In this document: one piece after another, positions 1 to 8,537 of the stretch
Layout of the letters: each line of letters opens with the position of its first letter
Position numbering within the stretch: the first letter of the stretch is position 1
Source of the DNA: Planctomycetota bacterium
GTDB lineage: Bacteria > Planctomycetota > Phycisphaerae > Phycisphaerales > SM1A02
Assembly: GCA_003671055.1 (NCBI GenBank)
Contig: QWPV01000020.1
Coordinates: forward strand, 1 to 40,863
Direction: 5' to 3'
DNA: 40,863 bases
Notes under the pieces: generated by a model
What the model was told of the DNA's origin: nothing
Databases searched by the model: none
Seen by the model: only the letters and a program-made list of their open reading frames with translations
Program-made: the position numbers and the translations under genes

Positions 1-2
1 AC

Positions 3-1154
3 TTCAACCCGAAGCAGTCGATCGAAACTCGTTGCACGCCGACCGAAGCAAAGGACGAACTCCGCCGACTTGTACGGCGCGCTGTGGAAAAGCGACTCGA
101 GAGCGATGTTCCGCTCGGCGCGTTTCTTTCGGGCGGCGTAGATAGTTCGCTCGTCGTCGCAATCATGGCGAAGGACTTCGGGAAGAAGGTCGACACGTTC
201 TCAATGGGCTTCAACGACCCTCACGCGACCGAACATCTCTTCGCGCGAGACACCGCGCGCATGCTCGGCACAAACCATCGCGACGATGTGCTCACCCCTG
301 ATGCGATGCGAATGTTGCCGGACATCGCATCGCGTCTCGATGAACCCAATGGCGATTCCTCGTGCCTTCCCACGCTCCTGCTCTCGCGATTCACTCGGCA
401 ATTCGTGACAGTTGCACTCAGTGGCGATGGCGGCGATGAACTCTTCGGCGGCTACGGTCGCTACAAAGACACGCTCAACGAAACTGCCGCAGATGCGCGC
501 GGATTTCTTACTCGCTTGCAACTTCGTGTGCGAGGCGAGCGCGCGATGACTGTTGCGGATCGCTACCTCGGACCACGCTGGTTGATGTTTCAACCGGAGC
601 GTGTCGCGGAGTTGCTCGGCACACCAATTCCGCCGCGTGCAGCGCATGAACTCAGTAGTTGGCGCGCGATACTCGATGACAAAGGCCGCACGCCGATGCA
701 ACGCATGCGCGCACTCGACGCTCGAACCTATATGCCTGGCGCAGTCCTTCCCAAAGTTGATCGCATGAGCATGCAGTGTTCGCTCGAAGTGCGTTGCCCT
801 CTACTTGACCGAGATCTTGGGGTGTTTGCCTCATCGCTGCCAGATGCATTGCTGTGGCAACCACCACTAGGAACAAAGCAGATTTTGAAGGATCTCGCGG
901 CGGAGTATCTGCCACGCGAGTGGATGGAGCGGCGCAAGATGGGATTCGGGCTTCCTTCAGATTGTTGGTCGCAGTCTGAATTGTTAAAGCTCGCTGAGGA
1001 TTCTCTTGGAGGCGATGCTGCGCTCCGTGATCATCTTGATGGCGTTGCATTGGATCGATTCGTTCGTGAGCAACGTGATCCCAATCACTTCTCGATCTAC
1101 AGATTGTGGCCCATGCTCATTCTCGAGTTGTGGCTGCGTGCGAGACGAAAGTAA
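3..1154 (+). CDS. Asparagine synthase-type amidotransferase, C-terminal part (5' end outside window)
   Basis: This is the synthetase half of a glutamine-hydrolysing asparagine synthase, which makes a beta-aspartyl-AMP intermediate and amidates it with ammonia from glutamine. The frame is open from the first bases of the window with no start, so the gene enters from the left. A GTG at position 84 is internal: the residues before it (RRLVRRAVEKRLESDVPLG) are normal family sequence. Visible are the ATP-pyrophosphatase loop SGGVDSS, the segment LDEPNGDSS, and SGDGGDELFGGY. The N-terminal glutaminase domain with its Cys2 must lie upstream of the window and cannot be checked. It is clearly diverged from the complete paralogue that starts at 5242. 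Its place beside glycosyltransferases suggests it amidates a sugar or other polysaccharide precursor, or supplies asparagine; that role is inference. Confidence 0.9.
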   Translation, partial: FNPKQSIETRCTPTEAKDELRRLVRRAVEKRLESDVPLGAFLSGGVDSSLVVAIMAKDFGKKVDTFSMGFNDPHATEHLFARDTARMLGTNHRDDVLTPDAMRMLPDIASRLDEPNGDSSCLPTLLLSRFTRQFVTVALSGDGGDELFGGYGRYKDTLNETAADARGFLTRLQLRVRGERAMTVADRYLGPRWLMFQPERVAELLGTPIPPRAAHELSSWRAILDDKGRTPMQRMRALDARTYMPGAVLPKVDRMSMQCSLEVRCPLLDRDLGVFASSLPDALLWQPPLGTKQILKDLAAEYLPREWMERRKMGFGLPSDCWSQSELLKLAEDSLGGDAALRDHLDGVALDRFVREQRDPNHFSIYRLWPMLILELWLRARRK

Positions 1155-1459
1155 AAATCTAGACTTTGTGCGTGCATCGCACAGCCCAGTGCCTCTCAGC
1201 GTTCAGCAGCGAGCGAATCGCAACGGACCCGTGACATGAGTGCAAGCGAAAATCAGACGCTTTCCATTGAGCAGGTCTTGCAACCAAGTGCACTGGTTGA
1301 GTTTTCGGTGGCGGAGGCGGTTGAGCAGAATGAACTCGTCCGCGTGGAGCGCTCCGCCTTCGAAGCGATGCCGCGCGCATTTTCGCGGCGGAACGGTTTG
1401 GGCTTGAAGACATGGTTCGAGCGACCGACGCGCTCTATCGATGAGCCGTGACACTGTGC

Positions 1460-1475
1460 ACGCGCGATCGCGCGT
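1460..1475. repeat. 16-bp perfect palindrome containing GCGATCGC
   Basis: ACGCGCGATCGCGCGT reads the same on both strands. It lies about 70 bp before the first glycosyltransferase. It could be an operator, or simply an instance of the GCGATCGC octamer that recurs through the window. Confidence 0.5.
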
Positions 1476-1522
1476 CGATAACCACAGCGCAACTTCACGC
1501 TTCGTTCGAATGGTCCAAACTG

Positions 1523-1528
1523 TATGAT
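1523..1528 (+). promoter_or_regulatory. Possible -10 element of the glycan cluster
   Basis: TATGAT matches the sigma-70 -10 consensus at five of six positions and ends 14 nt before the ATG of the first GT4 gene, which has no Shine-Dalgarno. The -35 region is poor. If used, the leader would be only about 7 nt. Confidence 0.35.
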
Positions 1529-1542
1529 GCGCCGCCTCAATC

Positions 1543-2739
1543 ATGCGTGTTCTCCATCTCATCACCACCCTTTCTGTGGGCGGCGCGGAACAGATGCTCG
1601 TCAAGTTACTACGAGCGCTTGATCAGCGCGCGTTCGAGCCAACTGTTGTCACGCTCGTCGATGAAGGACCGCTCATCGAAGTGATTCGATCCATGGGTAT
1701 TCGCGTCGAGACGCTTGGGCTGCAACGCGGCGCGATCAGCGTGCGCGGGTTGGCGCGACTTACCCGCATCATCTCTCGCACGAAGCCGGAACTGATTCAG
1801 TCGTGGATGTACCACGCGAATCTCGCCGCGAGTCTCGCGCGACCTTGGACGCCACGCAAGACGCCCATCATCTGGAACATTCGGCAGTCGCTCTACGAAC
1901 TTTCGCGCGAGCGATTGCTCACTCGCGCAGTCGTGCACTCTGGCAAGTATTTTGCGCCGCATGTAGATGCGATCATCAACAATGCGCACTCAAGCCAACA
2001 GCAGCATGCAGCGATCGGCTATCGCAATGCTCGCAACGTTGTGATCCCCAACGGTTTTGAGATTGATCGTTTCAGACCAGATCCAACAGCGCGCGTGAGT
2101 GTGCGCAGAGAGATTGGAATTCCAGAAGACGCTGTCGTGATCGGGATGGCTGCTCGCATGCATCCACTCAAGGATCATGCGAATTTCCTTCGCGCGTCCA
2201 AGACCGCCTTGCTCGCCGACCCTCGCCTGCACTTCGTTCTCGTTGGTCGCGATACGGACACGCACGCGCTCGTGCTCGATGCTGCATCGAATGGACTTCG
2301 AGGTCGTCTGCATTCACTCGGCGAACGCGCTGACATGCCTCGGGTGTTGAATGCGTTCGATGTGCTCGTCTCCGCGAGTCGCGGCGAAGGCTGCCCCAAC
2401 GTCGTCGGCGAGGCGATGTCGTGTGGAGTTCGCGTCGTGGGCACAAATGTTGGTGACACTGCAAACGTGATTGGCAACTGCGGAGAAGTCGTTGCGCCGG
2501 AGAACTCTGCGTTGCTCGCTGATGCGATGCTTTCCGTCGCAGGGCAGTCTTCAGCAATCGGATTCACGATGAGCGACGCTGCGCGAGAACGCATCCGGAC
2601 GCACTATTCCATTGAGACGATCGCGAAGCAGTACACGGACTTGTGGGAAGGCGCGATTGCCCAGCGTGGCGGAAACCCTCCGACCCGCGACAGCGCGAGT
2701 CCGTTGCCTGAAACGCGTCAAGTGATGCACGCACGCTGA
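1543..2739 (+). CDS. Glycosyltransferase family 4
   Basis: This is a retaining GT-B glycosyltransferase of 398 residues that would add a sugar from a nucleotide donor to a lipid-linked glycan at the cytoplasmic face of the membrane. The N-terminal Rossmann half starts MRVLHLITTLSVGGAEQ, where the GGAE loop is the usual acceptor-side motif. The C-terminal donor half carries the EGCPNVVGEAMSCG segment, the family's EX7E motif, followed by GVRVVGTNVGD. Length is normal for GT4. No ribosome site precedes the ATG, but the following residues are the family's usual N-terminus. It is followed 47 bp later by a second GT4. Donor and acceptor cannot be told from sequence. Confidence 0.88.
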   Translation: MRVLHLITTLSVGGAEQMLVKLLRALDQRAFEPTVVTLVDEGPLIEVIRSMGIRVETLGLQRGAISVRGLARLTRIISRTKPELIQSWMYHANLAASLARPWTPRKTPIIWNIRQSLYELSRERLLTRAVVHSGKYFAPHVDAIINNAHSSQQQHAAIGYRNARNVVIPNGFEIDRFRPDPTARVSVRREIGIPEDAVVIGMAARMHPLKDHANFLRASKTALLADPRLHFVLVGRDTDTHALVLDAASNGLRGRLHSLGERADMPRVLNAFDVLVSASRGEGCPNVVGEAMSCGVRVVGTNVGDTANVIGNCGEVVAPENSALLADAMLSVAGQSSAIGFTMSDAARERIRTHYSIETIAKQYTDLWEGAIAQRGGNPPTRDSASPLPETRQVMHAR

Positions 2740-2774
2740 ACGCCGCGCAACACACCACGCACTCCATTCCGACT

Positions 2775-2780
2775 TACAGT
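2775..2780 (+). promoter_or_regulatory. -10-like TACAGT, leaderless promoter candidate
   Basis: TACAGT ends 6 nt before the ATG of the second GT4 gene. There is no Shine-Dalgarno between it and the start, so transcription would begin at or next to the A of the start codon. Confidence 0.45.
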
Positions 2781-2786
2781 GCATCC

Positions 2787-3938
2787 ATGGCTCGCATCTG
2801 CATCGTCACAGGCATCGGCGACACTGTCGTTCGATTCCGTGGCGCGCTTCTCACTGCACTCGTTCAAGCAGGCCACGAGGTCGTGCTTTCGACGCCGCAT
2901 GGTGAAGAAGTACGCGACGATGCGATCATGCGCGAAGTCCGCGCATGCGGCGCAGAGTGCGTGTTCAGTCCACTGCAACGAACGTCGATCAACCCTCTCA
3001 AGGATCGCGCTGCAATCACGCACTGGCGTGAACTCTTTCGTACGCGCGCGTTTGACGCAGTCCTCGCAGCAAATCCAAAGCCTGTGTTTCACGCGGTTCC
3101 AGCTGCACGCGCTGCTGGCGTTCCGCGCGTCGTCGCGATGATCACCGGCCTTGGATACGCCTTCACCGCGCGTGGCATGAAGCCTTGTGTGCTTCGACTC
3201 ATCGCCTCGCATCTCTACGCTCGTGCGCTTCACGATGCAGACTGCGTGCTGTTCCAAAATCAAGATGATCGCTGCGCGCTCGCGGCGCGTGGTGTTCGAA
3301 TTGCCGATGCGAAGTGCCTCGCCATTGGTGGCTCTGGCGTTGATCTTGGTCACTTCGCGCAACGACCTCTTCCACAAGGTGCGCCGATCGTCCTCATGGT
3401 CGCGCGACTGCTTCGAGACAAAGGCGTGAGAGAATTCGCGCACGCGGCGCGCATCGTTCGCGCAGCTCGACCTGACGTGCGCTTCCGACTTGTCGGTTGG
3501 ATCGACTCCAATCCAAGCGCAATCGCGCGCGCCGAACTTGATGGCTGGGTGCGCGAAGGCATCATTGAGTACGGCGGTCGGCTCGATGACGTTCGCGATG
3601 AACTCGCACAGTGCTCCATCTTCGCATTGCCGTCGTATCGCGAAGGGACGCCGATGAGTGTTCTCGAAGCACTCGCTGTCGGTCGGCCAATCGTGTCGAC
3701 CGATGTCCCTGGCTGCCGCGAGACCGTGTGCAGCGACGGCGGCGGCAACGGCGTGCTCGTTCCCGCGCAAAACGCCGAAGCACTCGCCGACGCGCTGCTC
3801 TCGCTGCTTGCGACGTCGACCGAACACCGCGCCGCAATGGGCAACGCAAGTCGCGCACTCGCCCAATCCCGCTTCGACGCGGACCTCGTGAATGCGATCA
3901 TCTTTCGCGCGCTGCAGATCTCAGCAAGAAGTGCATAA
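2787..3938 (+). CDS. Glycosyltransferase family 4, PglA-like
   Basis: A 383-residue GT-B enzyme. The order of segments follows Campylobacter PglA, which adds GalNAc to undecaprenyl-diphospho-bacillosamine: an RFRGALLTAL segment near the start, TSINPLKD, ITGLGYAF, the hinge segment IVLMVARLLRDKGVREF, and FALPSYREGTPMSVLEALA with the EX7E glutamates. This likeness is from memory of the family and was not aligned. A PglE-like aminotransferase lies three genes downstream, which makes a bacillosamine-type glycan plausible, but no PglC, PglD or PglF is in view. The gene has its own candidate leaderless promoter. Calling it GT4 is safe; the precise acceptor is inference. Confidence 0.85.
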   Translation: MARICIVTGIGDTVVRFRGALLTALVQAGHEVVLSTPHGEEVRDDAIMREVRACGAECVFSPLQRTSINPLKDRAAITHWRELFRTRAFDAVLAANPKPVFHAVPAARAAGVPRVVAMITGLGYAFTARGMKPCVLRLIASHLYARALHDADCVLFQNQDDRCALAARGVRIADAKCLAIGGSGVDLGHFAQRPLPQGAPIVLMVARLLRDKGVREFAHAARIVRAARPDVRFRLVGWIDSNPSAIARAELDGWVREGIIEYGGRLDDVRDELAQCSIFALPSYREGTPMSVLEALAVGRPIVSTDVPGCRETVCSDGGGNGVLVPAQNAEALADALLSLLATSTEHRAAMGNASRALAQSRFDADLVNAIIFRALQISARSA

Positions 3939-3950
3939 TCCACGCACCGC

Positions 3951-5240
3951 ATGATCGTTGATCGTTCCGCTTCCCGACCGCCAGCGTGGCCACCGACTTC
4001 GGAGGCCTTGCTCGTCTACGAACAACTGCGCCGAGGAATGCTTCGCGATCGCTTTGGACATTGGGTACAGACATTGCTCGCGTGTCTCTTCGCGTTCGCA
4101 GGCGCACTCGATCATGCGCCGCTCAACATTGCCACGGTGATGCTCGTCACATGCTTCGTCATTCGACTCCACGCATCGTGGCGCGCGATGCCAACGCTGC
4201 TGCGTGTTCCCGCGCTGCTCCCCTGCGCGCTGCTGACGCTCTGGATGCTGCTTGGCCTTGCGTGGACCTCTGGTGACGCGACAGCAATCCATGACCTCAC
4301 GATGTTGCGATGGATAGTGATCCTTCCTGCGCTCTGGCCGGTGCTTGATCACGCGCGCGAAATCGCGATCGCCTTCATCCTCGGCACAATGGTGCAGAAC
4401 GGCGCGCAGTTTCTTCAACTCGCCGAATACATTCCGCGCCCCGACGGCAACTATTGGCGCTACTCGGGGTTCATCAATCATCCTGGCGACTCTGCGCTCC
4501 GAAGCGCAATGAGCATCGTGCTCGCACTCGCGCTCGCATCCTCTACTCGAGGCACTGCGCGAGGACTCTTCCTTCTCGCATCGTGCATTGCCCTCACTGG
4601 TGTCTTCATCGCCGCAGGTCGAGGACAAATTCTCGCACTCGCGTTCGCAATTCCACTCCTTCTGCTGCTGCTGCGTCGGGGTGGCTTTCTCACCGTCCGC
4701 GCGATGTGGGTCAGTGTCGCTGCGCTGATCCTCACCGCACTTGTCGCACTTCCCACCGTCGGACGCGCGTCACTGCGCTACTTTGAAGATGTGCCGGAGC
4801 AACTCAGCAGCGCCGCGACCGGCGATGACTCGTCCTCTTCGATCGGCGTTCGAGTCGCATGGTGGAAAGACGCGAGCGCACTCTGGCTCAAACACCCAAT
4901 CGTTGGCGCTGGAATTGGAAGCTACGCATCGGAATCGCAAGCGAACAACCCTGACACCGCATCGCACACTTCGCATCCACACAACATGTACATCGGCATG
5001 TTGTGCGAAGGCGGACTCGTTGGCCTTGCGTTGCTCGCGTGGATGCTGAGCGCGTTGCTCAGGGTCGGCGCGAGAAATGCGAAGCACAGTTCGCTCGCGT
5101 GCGGCGCGGTTGCCGCAATTGTTGTATTGCTCGCATCTGGCATGACAAGCGATCCGCAATATCGCGAGATGGATGTGTCCAGCGCGATGATCATGGTCGC
5201 GCTCGGATGTCTTCCATGGGTTCGAGGCTGGAGATCCTGA
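3951..5240 (+). CDS. O-antigen ligase/polymerase family membrane protein (Wzy/WaaL type)
   Basis: A 429-residue polytopic membrane protein with many hydrophobic segments. The large periplasmic loop ends in the conserved pattern HPIVGAGIGSY ... SHPHNMYIGMLCEGGLVGLALL. The HNxY...E.G..G pattern is the Wzy_C signature of enzymes that polymerise undecaprenyl-linked repeat units or ligate finished glycan to an acceptor. It sits 12 bp after the PglA-like gene, and the next gene starts 1 bp after its stop, so the three are probably co-transcribed. CATAAT at 3934-3939 is a possible extra -10 element. Polymerase and ligase cannot be separated from sequence alone. Confidence 0.85.
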   Translation: MIVDRSASRPPAWPPTSEALLVYEQLRRGMLRDRFGHWVQTLLACLFAFAGALDHAPLNIATVMLVTCFVIRLHASWRAMPTLLRVPALLPCALLTLWMLLGLAWTSGDATAIHDLTMLRWIVILPALWPVLDHAREIAIAFILGTMVQNGAQFLQLAEYIPRPDGNYWRYSGFINHPGDSALRSAMSIVLALALASSTRGTARGLFLLASCIALTGVFIAAGRGQILALAFAIPLLLLLLRRGGFLTVRAMWVSVAALILTALVALPTVGRASLRYFEDVPEQLSSAATGDDSSSSIGVRVAWWKDASALWLKHPIVGAGIGSYASESQANNPDTASHTSHPHNMYIGMLCEGGLVGLALLAWMLSALLRVGARNAKHSSLACGAVAAIVVLLASGMTSDPQYREMDVSSAMIMVALGCLPWVRGWRS

Positions 5241-5241
5241 T

Positions 5242-7239
5242 ATGTGTGGACTCGCAGGATTCATCGATCCCGAAGGACGGTTGCGCGAACCGACGCGCGT
5301 ACTCGAGTCGATGGCGCGCTGCCTCATGCATCGCGGCCCAGATGATGAAGGCGCGCACTTCGATGAGTCCACGCGCGTTGGTCTTTCGTTTCGTCGGCTC
5401 GCGATCATCGACATCACCTCCACTGGCCATCAACCAATGCGCTCCGCGAGTGGGCGATTCGAAATCGTCTTCAACGGCGAGTGCTACGGCCATCACGCGC
5501 TGCGTCGCGAACTCACGCAGAGCGGCGCGCAGTTTCGCGGAACCAGTGATACGGAAACGCTGCTTGCTGCCTTTGAAGCGTGGGGCATTGACGCAACGCT
5601 TCCGCGACTCGAAGGCATGTTCGCGTGCGCGGTGCTGGATCGATCGAAACGCGAACTCACGCTCATCCGCGATCGCTTCGGCGTGAAGCCGATGTATTAC
5701 GCGTTTGCTGGTGGTCGCGAAGTTCCGCTCGGCGATTTCAAGAACCCTGTGGGTGCAACACTCGCGTTTGCATCGGAAATCAAAGCACTTCGCGCACTGC
5801 CAGGCATGTCGCTCACCGTCGATCGCAATGCGCTCGCGCTGTACCTGCGTCATGGCTATGTGCCAGGTCCGCTCACCATTCACGCGGAAGTTCGGAAGTT
5901 ACTTCCAGGACATCTCCTTCGATACAACCTCGACGAGCGTCACGGTTCGTGTATGCGTTGGTTCAGTTCGCGGGACATGGTTGAGCACGGCGCGCGCAAT
6001 CCATTTCGCGGAAGTGACGCCGACGCGGTGGAAGCGGTCGATCGCGCGCTACTCGAGAGTGTGCGACTTCGGATGGAAAGCGATGTGCCGCTCGGTGCGT
6101 TCCTCTCTGGCGGCACAGATTCCACTGCGGTGGTTGCGGCGATGCAATCGCTCTCAACGCAACGTGTGAAGACGTACACGATCGGCTTCGAAGGTGCGGA
6201 CTACGACGAGTCTCCGTTCGCGCGGAAGATCGCGCAGCACCTTGGCACCGAACACACTGAACGCATCGTGACGGCCGAAGAAGCGAGAGCAGTGATTCCA
6301 CGCATTCCAGAAATATGGGATGAGCCCTTCGCGGATTCATCACAGATTCCCACACTGCTTGTGAGTGAAACCGCCCGTCAAGGTGTCACTGTTGCACTCA
6401 GCGGCGATGGTGGCGATGAACTCTTCGGTGGCTACTACCGATACGCGTGGACAGAACGCATCGCGCAGCAGAACGCGCGCGTGCCACTTCCGCTTCGACA
6501 CGTTGCCGCCTATCTCCTGCGCGCGGCGCCAAGACGCGTGGGAAACGCGATCGGTCGCGCAGTCGCAGCCGCACTTCCCGCTCGACTGCAGATGGATCGC
6601 GCGGGCGATCGTGCGCACAAACTCGCTGCACTCCTCAAGCATCGCGATGGATGGAATCTCTATCTTGATCTCGTTGCGACGGATCGAGACAGTCTCGCGC
6701 TCGTGCCTGGCGCAACGCTTCCTCGCACACCACTCACAGATCCAACCGCGCTCGCTGACCCTACGATCGTCACCGACCTCTGCGCGCGCATGATGCAGGC
6801 GGACATCGTGAGTTACCTCGTCGATGACATTCTCGTCAAGGTCGATCGCGCGAGCATGTCGGCTTCTCTTGAAGCACGCGAACCGTTGCTCGACTCCAAG
6901 CTCGCACGACTCGCCTTCTCGCTTCCTTCATCGATGCGCATTCGCAACGGCGAGCGCAAGTGGATACTCAAGGAAGTCGTCGCTCGTCGCGTTCCCCGCG
7001 CGCTCACCGACCGACCGAAAATGGGTTTCGGTGTTCCGCTCGGTTCATGGCTTCGCGGACCGCTGAAGCCTTGGGCAGAATCGCTGCTTCTCGGCGAAGA
7101 TGTCGCGCGCGACGACCTCCTCGATGCAGCGCAAGTTCGGCTGCGATGGCAGCGTTTCCTCCGCGCCCGCGACGAGGGCTACGACCTCTGGAGCATTCTC
7201 ATGTTCCGAGCGTGGTCCGAATCTTGGAAATGCCGATAG
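5242..7239 (+). CDS. asnB: Asparagine synthase (glutamine-hydrolysing)
   Basis: A complete two-domain enzyme of 665 residues. The N-terminal glutaminase domain begins MCGLAGFID, so Cys2 is the nucleophile once Met is removed, and shows the RGPDDEG and FNGECYGH segments. The C-terminal synthetase domain has the PP-loop SGGTDS at residues 289-294, then YDESPFARKIAQHLGTEH, IWDEPFADSSQIPT and SGDGGDELFGGYYRY. The start is fixed by the catalytic Cys2 and by a GGAG 8 nt upstream (5230-5233). The glutaminase domain carries a small insertion (GREVPLGDFKNPVG) just before the normal LAFASEIKALR. Two divergent AsnB paralogues in one glycan locus suggest that at least one amidates a glycan component such as a uronic acid; that is inference. 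Confidence 0.93.
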   Translation: MCGLAGFIDPEGRLREPTRVLESMARCLMHRGPDDEGAHFDESTRVGLSFRRLAIIDITSTGHQPMRSASGRFEIVFNGECYGHHALRRELTQSGAQFRGTSDTETLLAAFEAWGIDATLPRLEGMFACAVLDRSKRELTLIRDRFGVKPMYYAFAGGREVPLGDFKNPVGATLAFASEIKALRALPGMSLTVDRNALALYLRHGYVPGPLTIHAEVRKLLPGHLLRYNLDERHGSCMRWFSSRDMVEHGARNPFRGSDADAVEAVDRALLESVRLRMESDVPLGAFLSGGTDSTAVVAAMQSLSTQRVKTYTIGFEGADYDESPFARKIAQHLGTEHTERIVTAEEARAVIPRIPEIWDEPFADSSQIPTLLVSETARQGVTVALSGDGGDELFGGYYRYAWTERIAQQNARVPLPLRHVAAYLLRAAPRRVGNAIGRAVAAALPARLQMDRAGDRAHKLAALLKHRDGWNLYLDLVATDRDSLALVPGATLPRTPLTDPTALADPTIVTDLCARMMQADIVSYLVDDILVKVDRASMSASLEAREPLLDSKLARLAFSLPSSMRIRNGERKWILKEVVARRVPRALTDRPKMGFGVPLGSWLRGPLKPWAESLLLGEDVARDDLLDAAQVRLRWQRFLRARDEGYDLWSILMFRAWSESWKCR

Positions 7240-7265
7240 AACCTGGGCAGAGAGTGCTTCTCTCT

Positions 7266-8486
7266 ATGCAGTCTCCAGTCGTACTCGCCATGCACCCAAC
7301 GCCCTTCCATTCTTCCAACGACGCACCGCCGATCTTCCTCTCGCCGCCGCATATGACAGGCGACGAGCAACTCTTCATCGATGAAGCGTTCCGCACAAAT
7401 TGGATCGCGCCACTCGGACCCAATGTCGATGCGTTTGAGCGCGAGTTCGGCGAAACACTTCACGCGCTCCCCTGCTGCGCGACTTCTTCTGGCACCGCTG
7501 CAATCCATCTCGGGCTCTCGCTGTTAGGGGTTGGCGCCGGCGACTTCGTCCTCTGCTCAAGTTTCACATTCGTTGCGAGCGCGAATCCGATTCGACTACT
7601 TGGTGCTGAGCCTGTGTTCGTCGATAGCGAACCAGATTCATGGAACATGTCGCCGAGTGCATTGCGACGCGCACTTGAAATACTCTCCTCCGCTGGCAAG
7701 AAACCGAAAGCAGTCCTCGTCGTCAATCTCTATGGACAGAGTGCGGACTACGGTTCGATTCGCCCAATCTGTGATGAATGGAATGTTCCGATTCTCGAAG
7801 ACGCCGCGGAAAGTCTCGGTGCAAGTTGCCTCGGAAATCCGAGCGGCACATTCGGCGATGTTGCAGCATTCAGTTTCAACGGCAACAAGATCATCACGAC
7901 CTCTGGTGGCGGAATGCTCGCCGCACCGTCCGCTGCGCAGATCACTCGCGCGCGCTTTCTCGCTACTCAGGCACGCGAAGTCGCGCCGCACTACGAGCAT
8001 CGCGAAGCGGGCTTCAACTATCGCATGTCCAACATCCTCGCTGGGGTTGGACGCGCACAACTTCGCGCGCTCGGCAGTCGTGTGGCTGCGCGTCGCGAAG
8101 TCTTCGCACGCTACGCCGACGCACTCGGCTCGATTCCTGGCGTGCGCTTCATGCCCGAACCATCATGGAGCCACTCGACGCGTTGGCTCACCGCGCTCAC
8201 CATCGATGCACGACTCGCGGGAACCACGCGCGACGCCGTACTCAGCGCGCTTACTGCACAACGCATCGAAGCACGCCCGACATGGAAGCCCATGCACCTG
8301 CAACCGCTCTTCGCAGGATGCGACTTCTTCCCGCACGAAAGCGGCGGCGCGACGCGCGACATCTCTGCACGACTCTTTGCGGACGGGCTTTGTCTTCCGA
8401 GCGGAAGCAGCTTGACTGTGACGCAACAACATCGCGTGATCACCGCCATCACCGAAGTGCTCTGCGGCAACCGCGTGCAACTCTGA
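7266..8486 (+). CDS. PglE-like PLP-dependent sugar aminotransferase (DegT/DnrJ/EryC1/StrS family)
   Basis: It converts a UDP-4-keto-6-deoxy sugar to the 4-amino sugar using PLP and glutamate. The resemblance to Campylobacter PglE is close over the whole length: FLSPPHMTGDEQ, NWIAPLGPNVD, FTFVASANPIRLLGAEPVF, DAAESLGA, then FNGNKIITTSGGGML with the PLP-binding lysine near residue 208, ATQAREVAPHYEH, and late RPTWKPMHLQPLF and LCLPSGSS. The frame is open back into asnB. I chose the ATG at 7266 because AGAGAG precedes it by 9 nt and it still leaves a normal-length protein (406 aa). An ATG at 7230, overlapping asnB, and one at 7290 are alternatives. It points to a bacillosamine-like aminosugar in the product of this locus. 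Confidence 0.88.
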   Translation: MQSPVVLAMHPTPFHSSNDAPPIFLSPPHMTGDEQLFIDEAFRTNWIAPLGPNVDAFEREFGETLHALPCCATSSGTAAIHLGLSLLGVGAGDFVLCSSFTFVASANPIRLLGAEPVFVDSEPDSWNMSPSALRRALEILSSAGKKPKAVLVVNLYGQSADYGSIRPICDEWNVPILEDAAESLGASCLGNPSGTFGDVAAFSFNGNKIITTSGGGMLAAPSAAQITRARFLATQAREVAPHYEHREAGFNYRMSNILAGVGRAQLRALGSRVAARREVFARYADALGSIPGVRFMPEPSWSHSTRWLTALTIDARLAGTTRDAVLSALTAQRIEARPTWKPMHLQPLFAGCDFFPHESGGATRDISARLFADGLCLPSGSSLTVTQQHRVITAITEVLCGNRVQL

Positions 8487-8522
8487 TCATGCCTGATCGT
8501 GCCTGATCATGGCCTGATCGCG
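8484..8522 (+). repeat. Short tandem repeat, unit TGATCrTGCC
   Basis: Three units of 10-11 bp (TGATCATGCC, TGATCGTGCC, TGATCATGGCC) and a partial fourth begin at the aminotransferase stop codon and run up to the candidate -10 box of the epimerase gene. They fill almost the whole gap between the two genes. Confidence 0.8.
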
Positions 8523-8528
8523 TAAACT
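8523..8528 (+). promoter_or_regulatory. -10-like TAAACT, near-leaderless promoter candidate
   Basis: TAAACT ends 9 nt before the epimerase ATG, which has no Shine-Dalgarno. The -35 region would fall inside the tandem repeat and does not match TTGACA. Confidence 0.4.
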
Positions 8529-8537
8529 TGCCGCCCC

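Larger units (their letters stand above)
1155..1542. other. Intergenic region with no recognised gene
   Basis: This stretch separates the partial asparagine synthase from the first glycosyltransferase. It has a small hairpin 13 bases after the stop codon (TGTGCG / CGCACA, 1167-1183) but no T-run behind it, so it is a poor terminator. One short open frame, 1236-1451 (+, 71 codons, starting MSASENQTLSIEQVL), has plausible amino-acid composition. It has no ribosome site and I recognise no family, so I do not call it a gene. A 16-bp palindrome lies at 1460-1475. Confidence 0.5.

Noticed and set aside
1167-1183. Hairpin after the partial asparagine synthase as a terminator
   Set aside because: Only a 6-bp stem with no following T-run.
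2718-3866. A 382-codon frame on the - strand
   Set aside because: Antisense shadow of the PglA-like glycosyltransferase, which has clear GT4 motifs.
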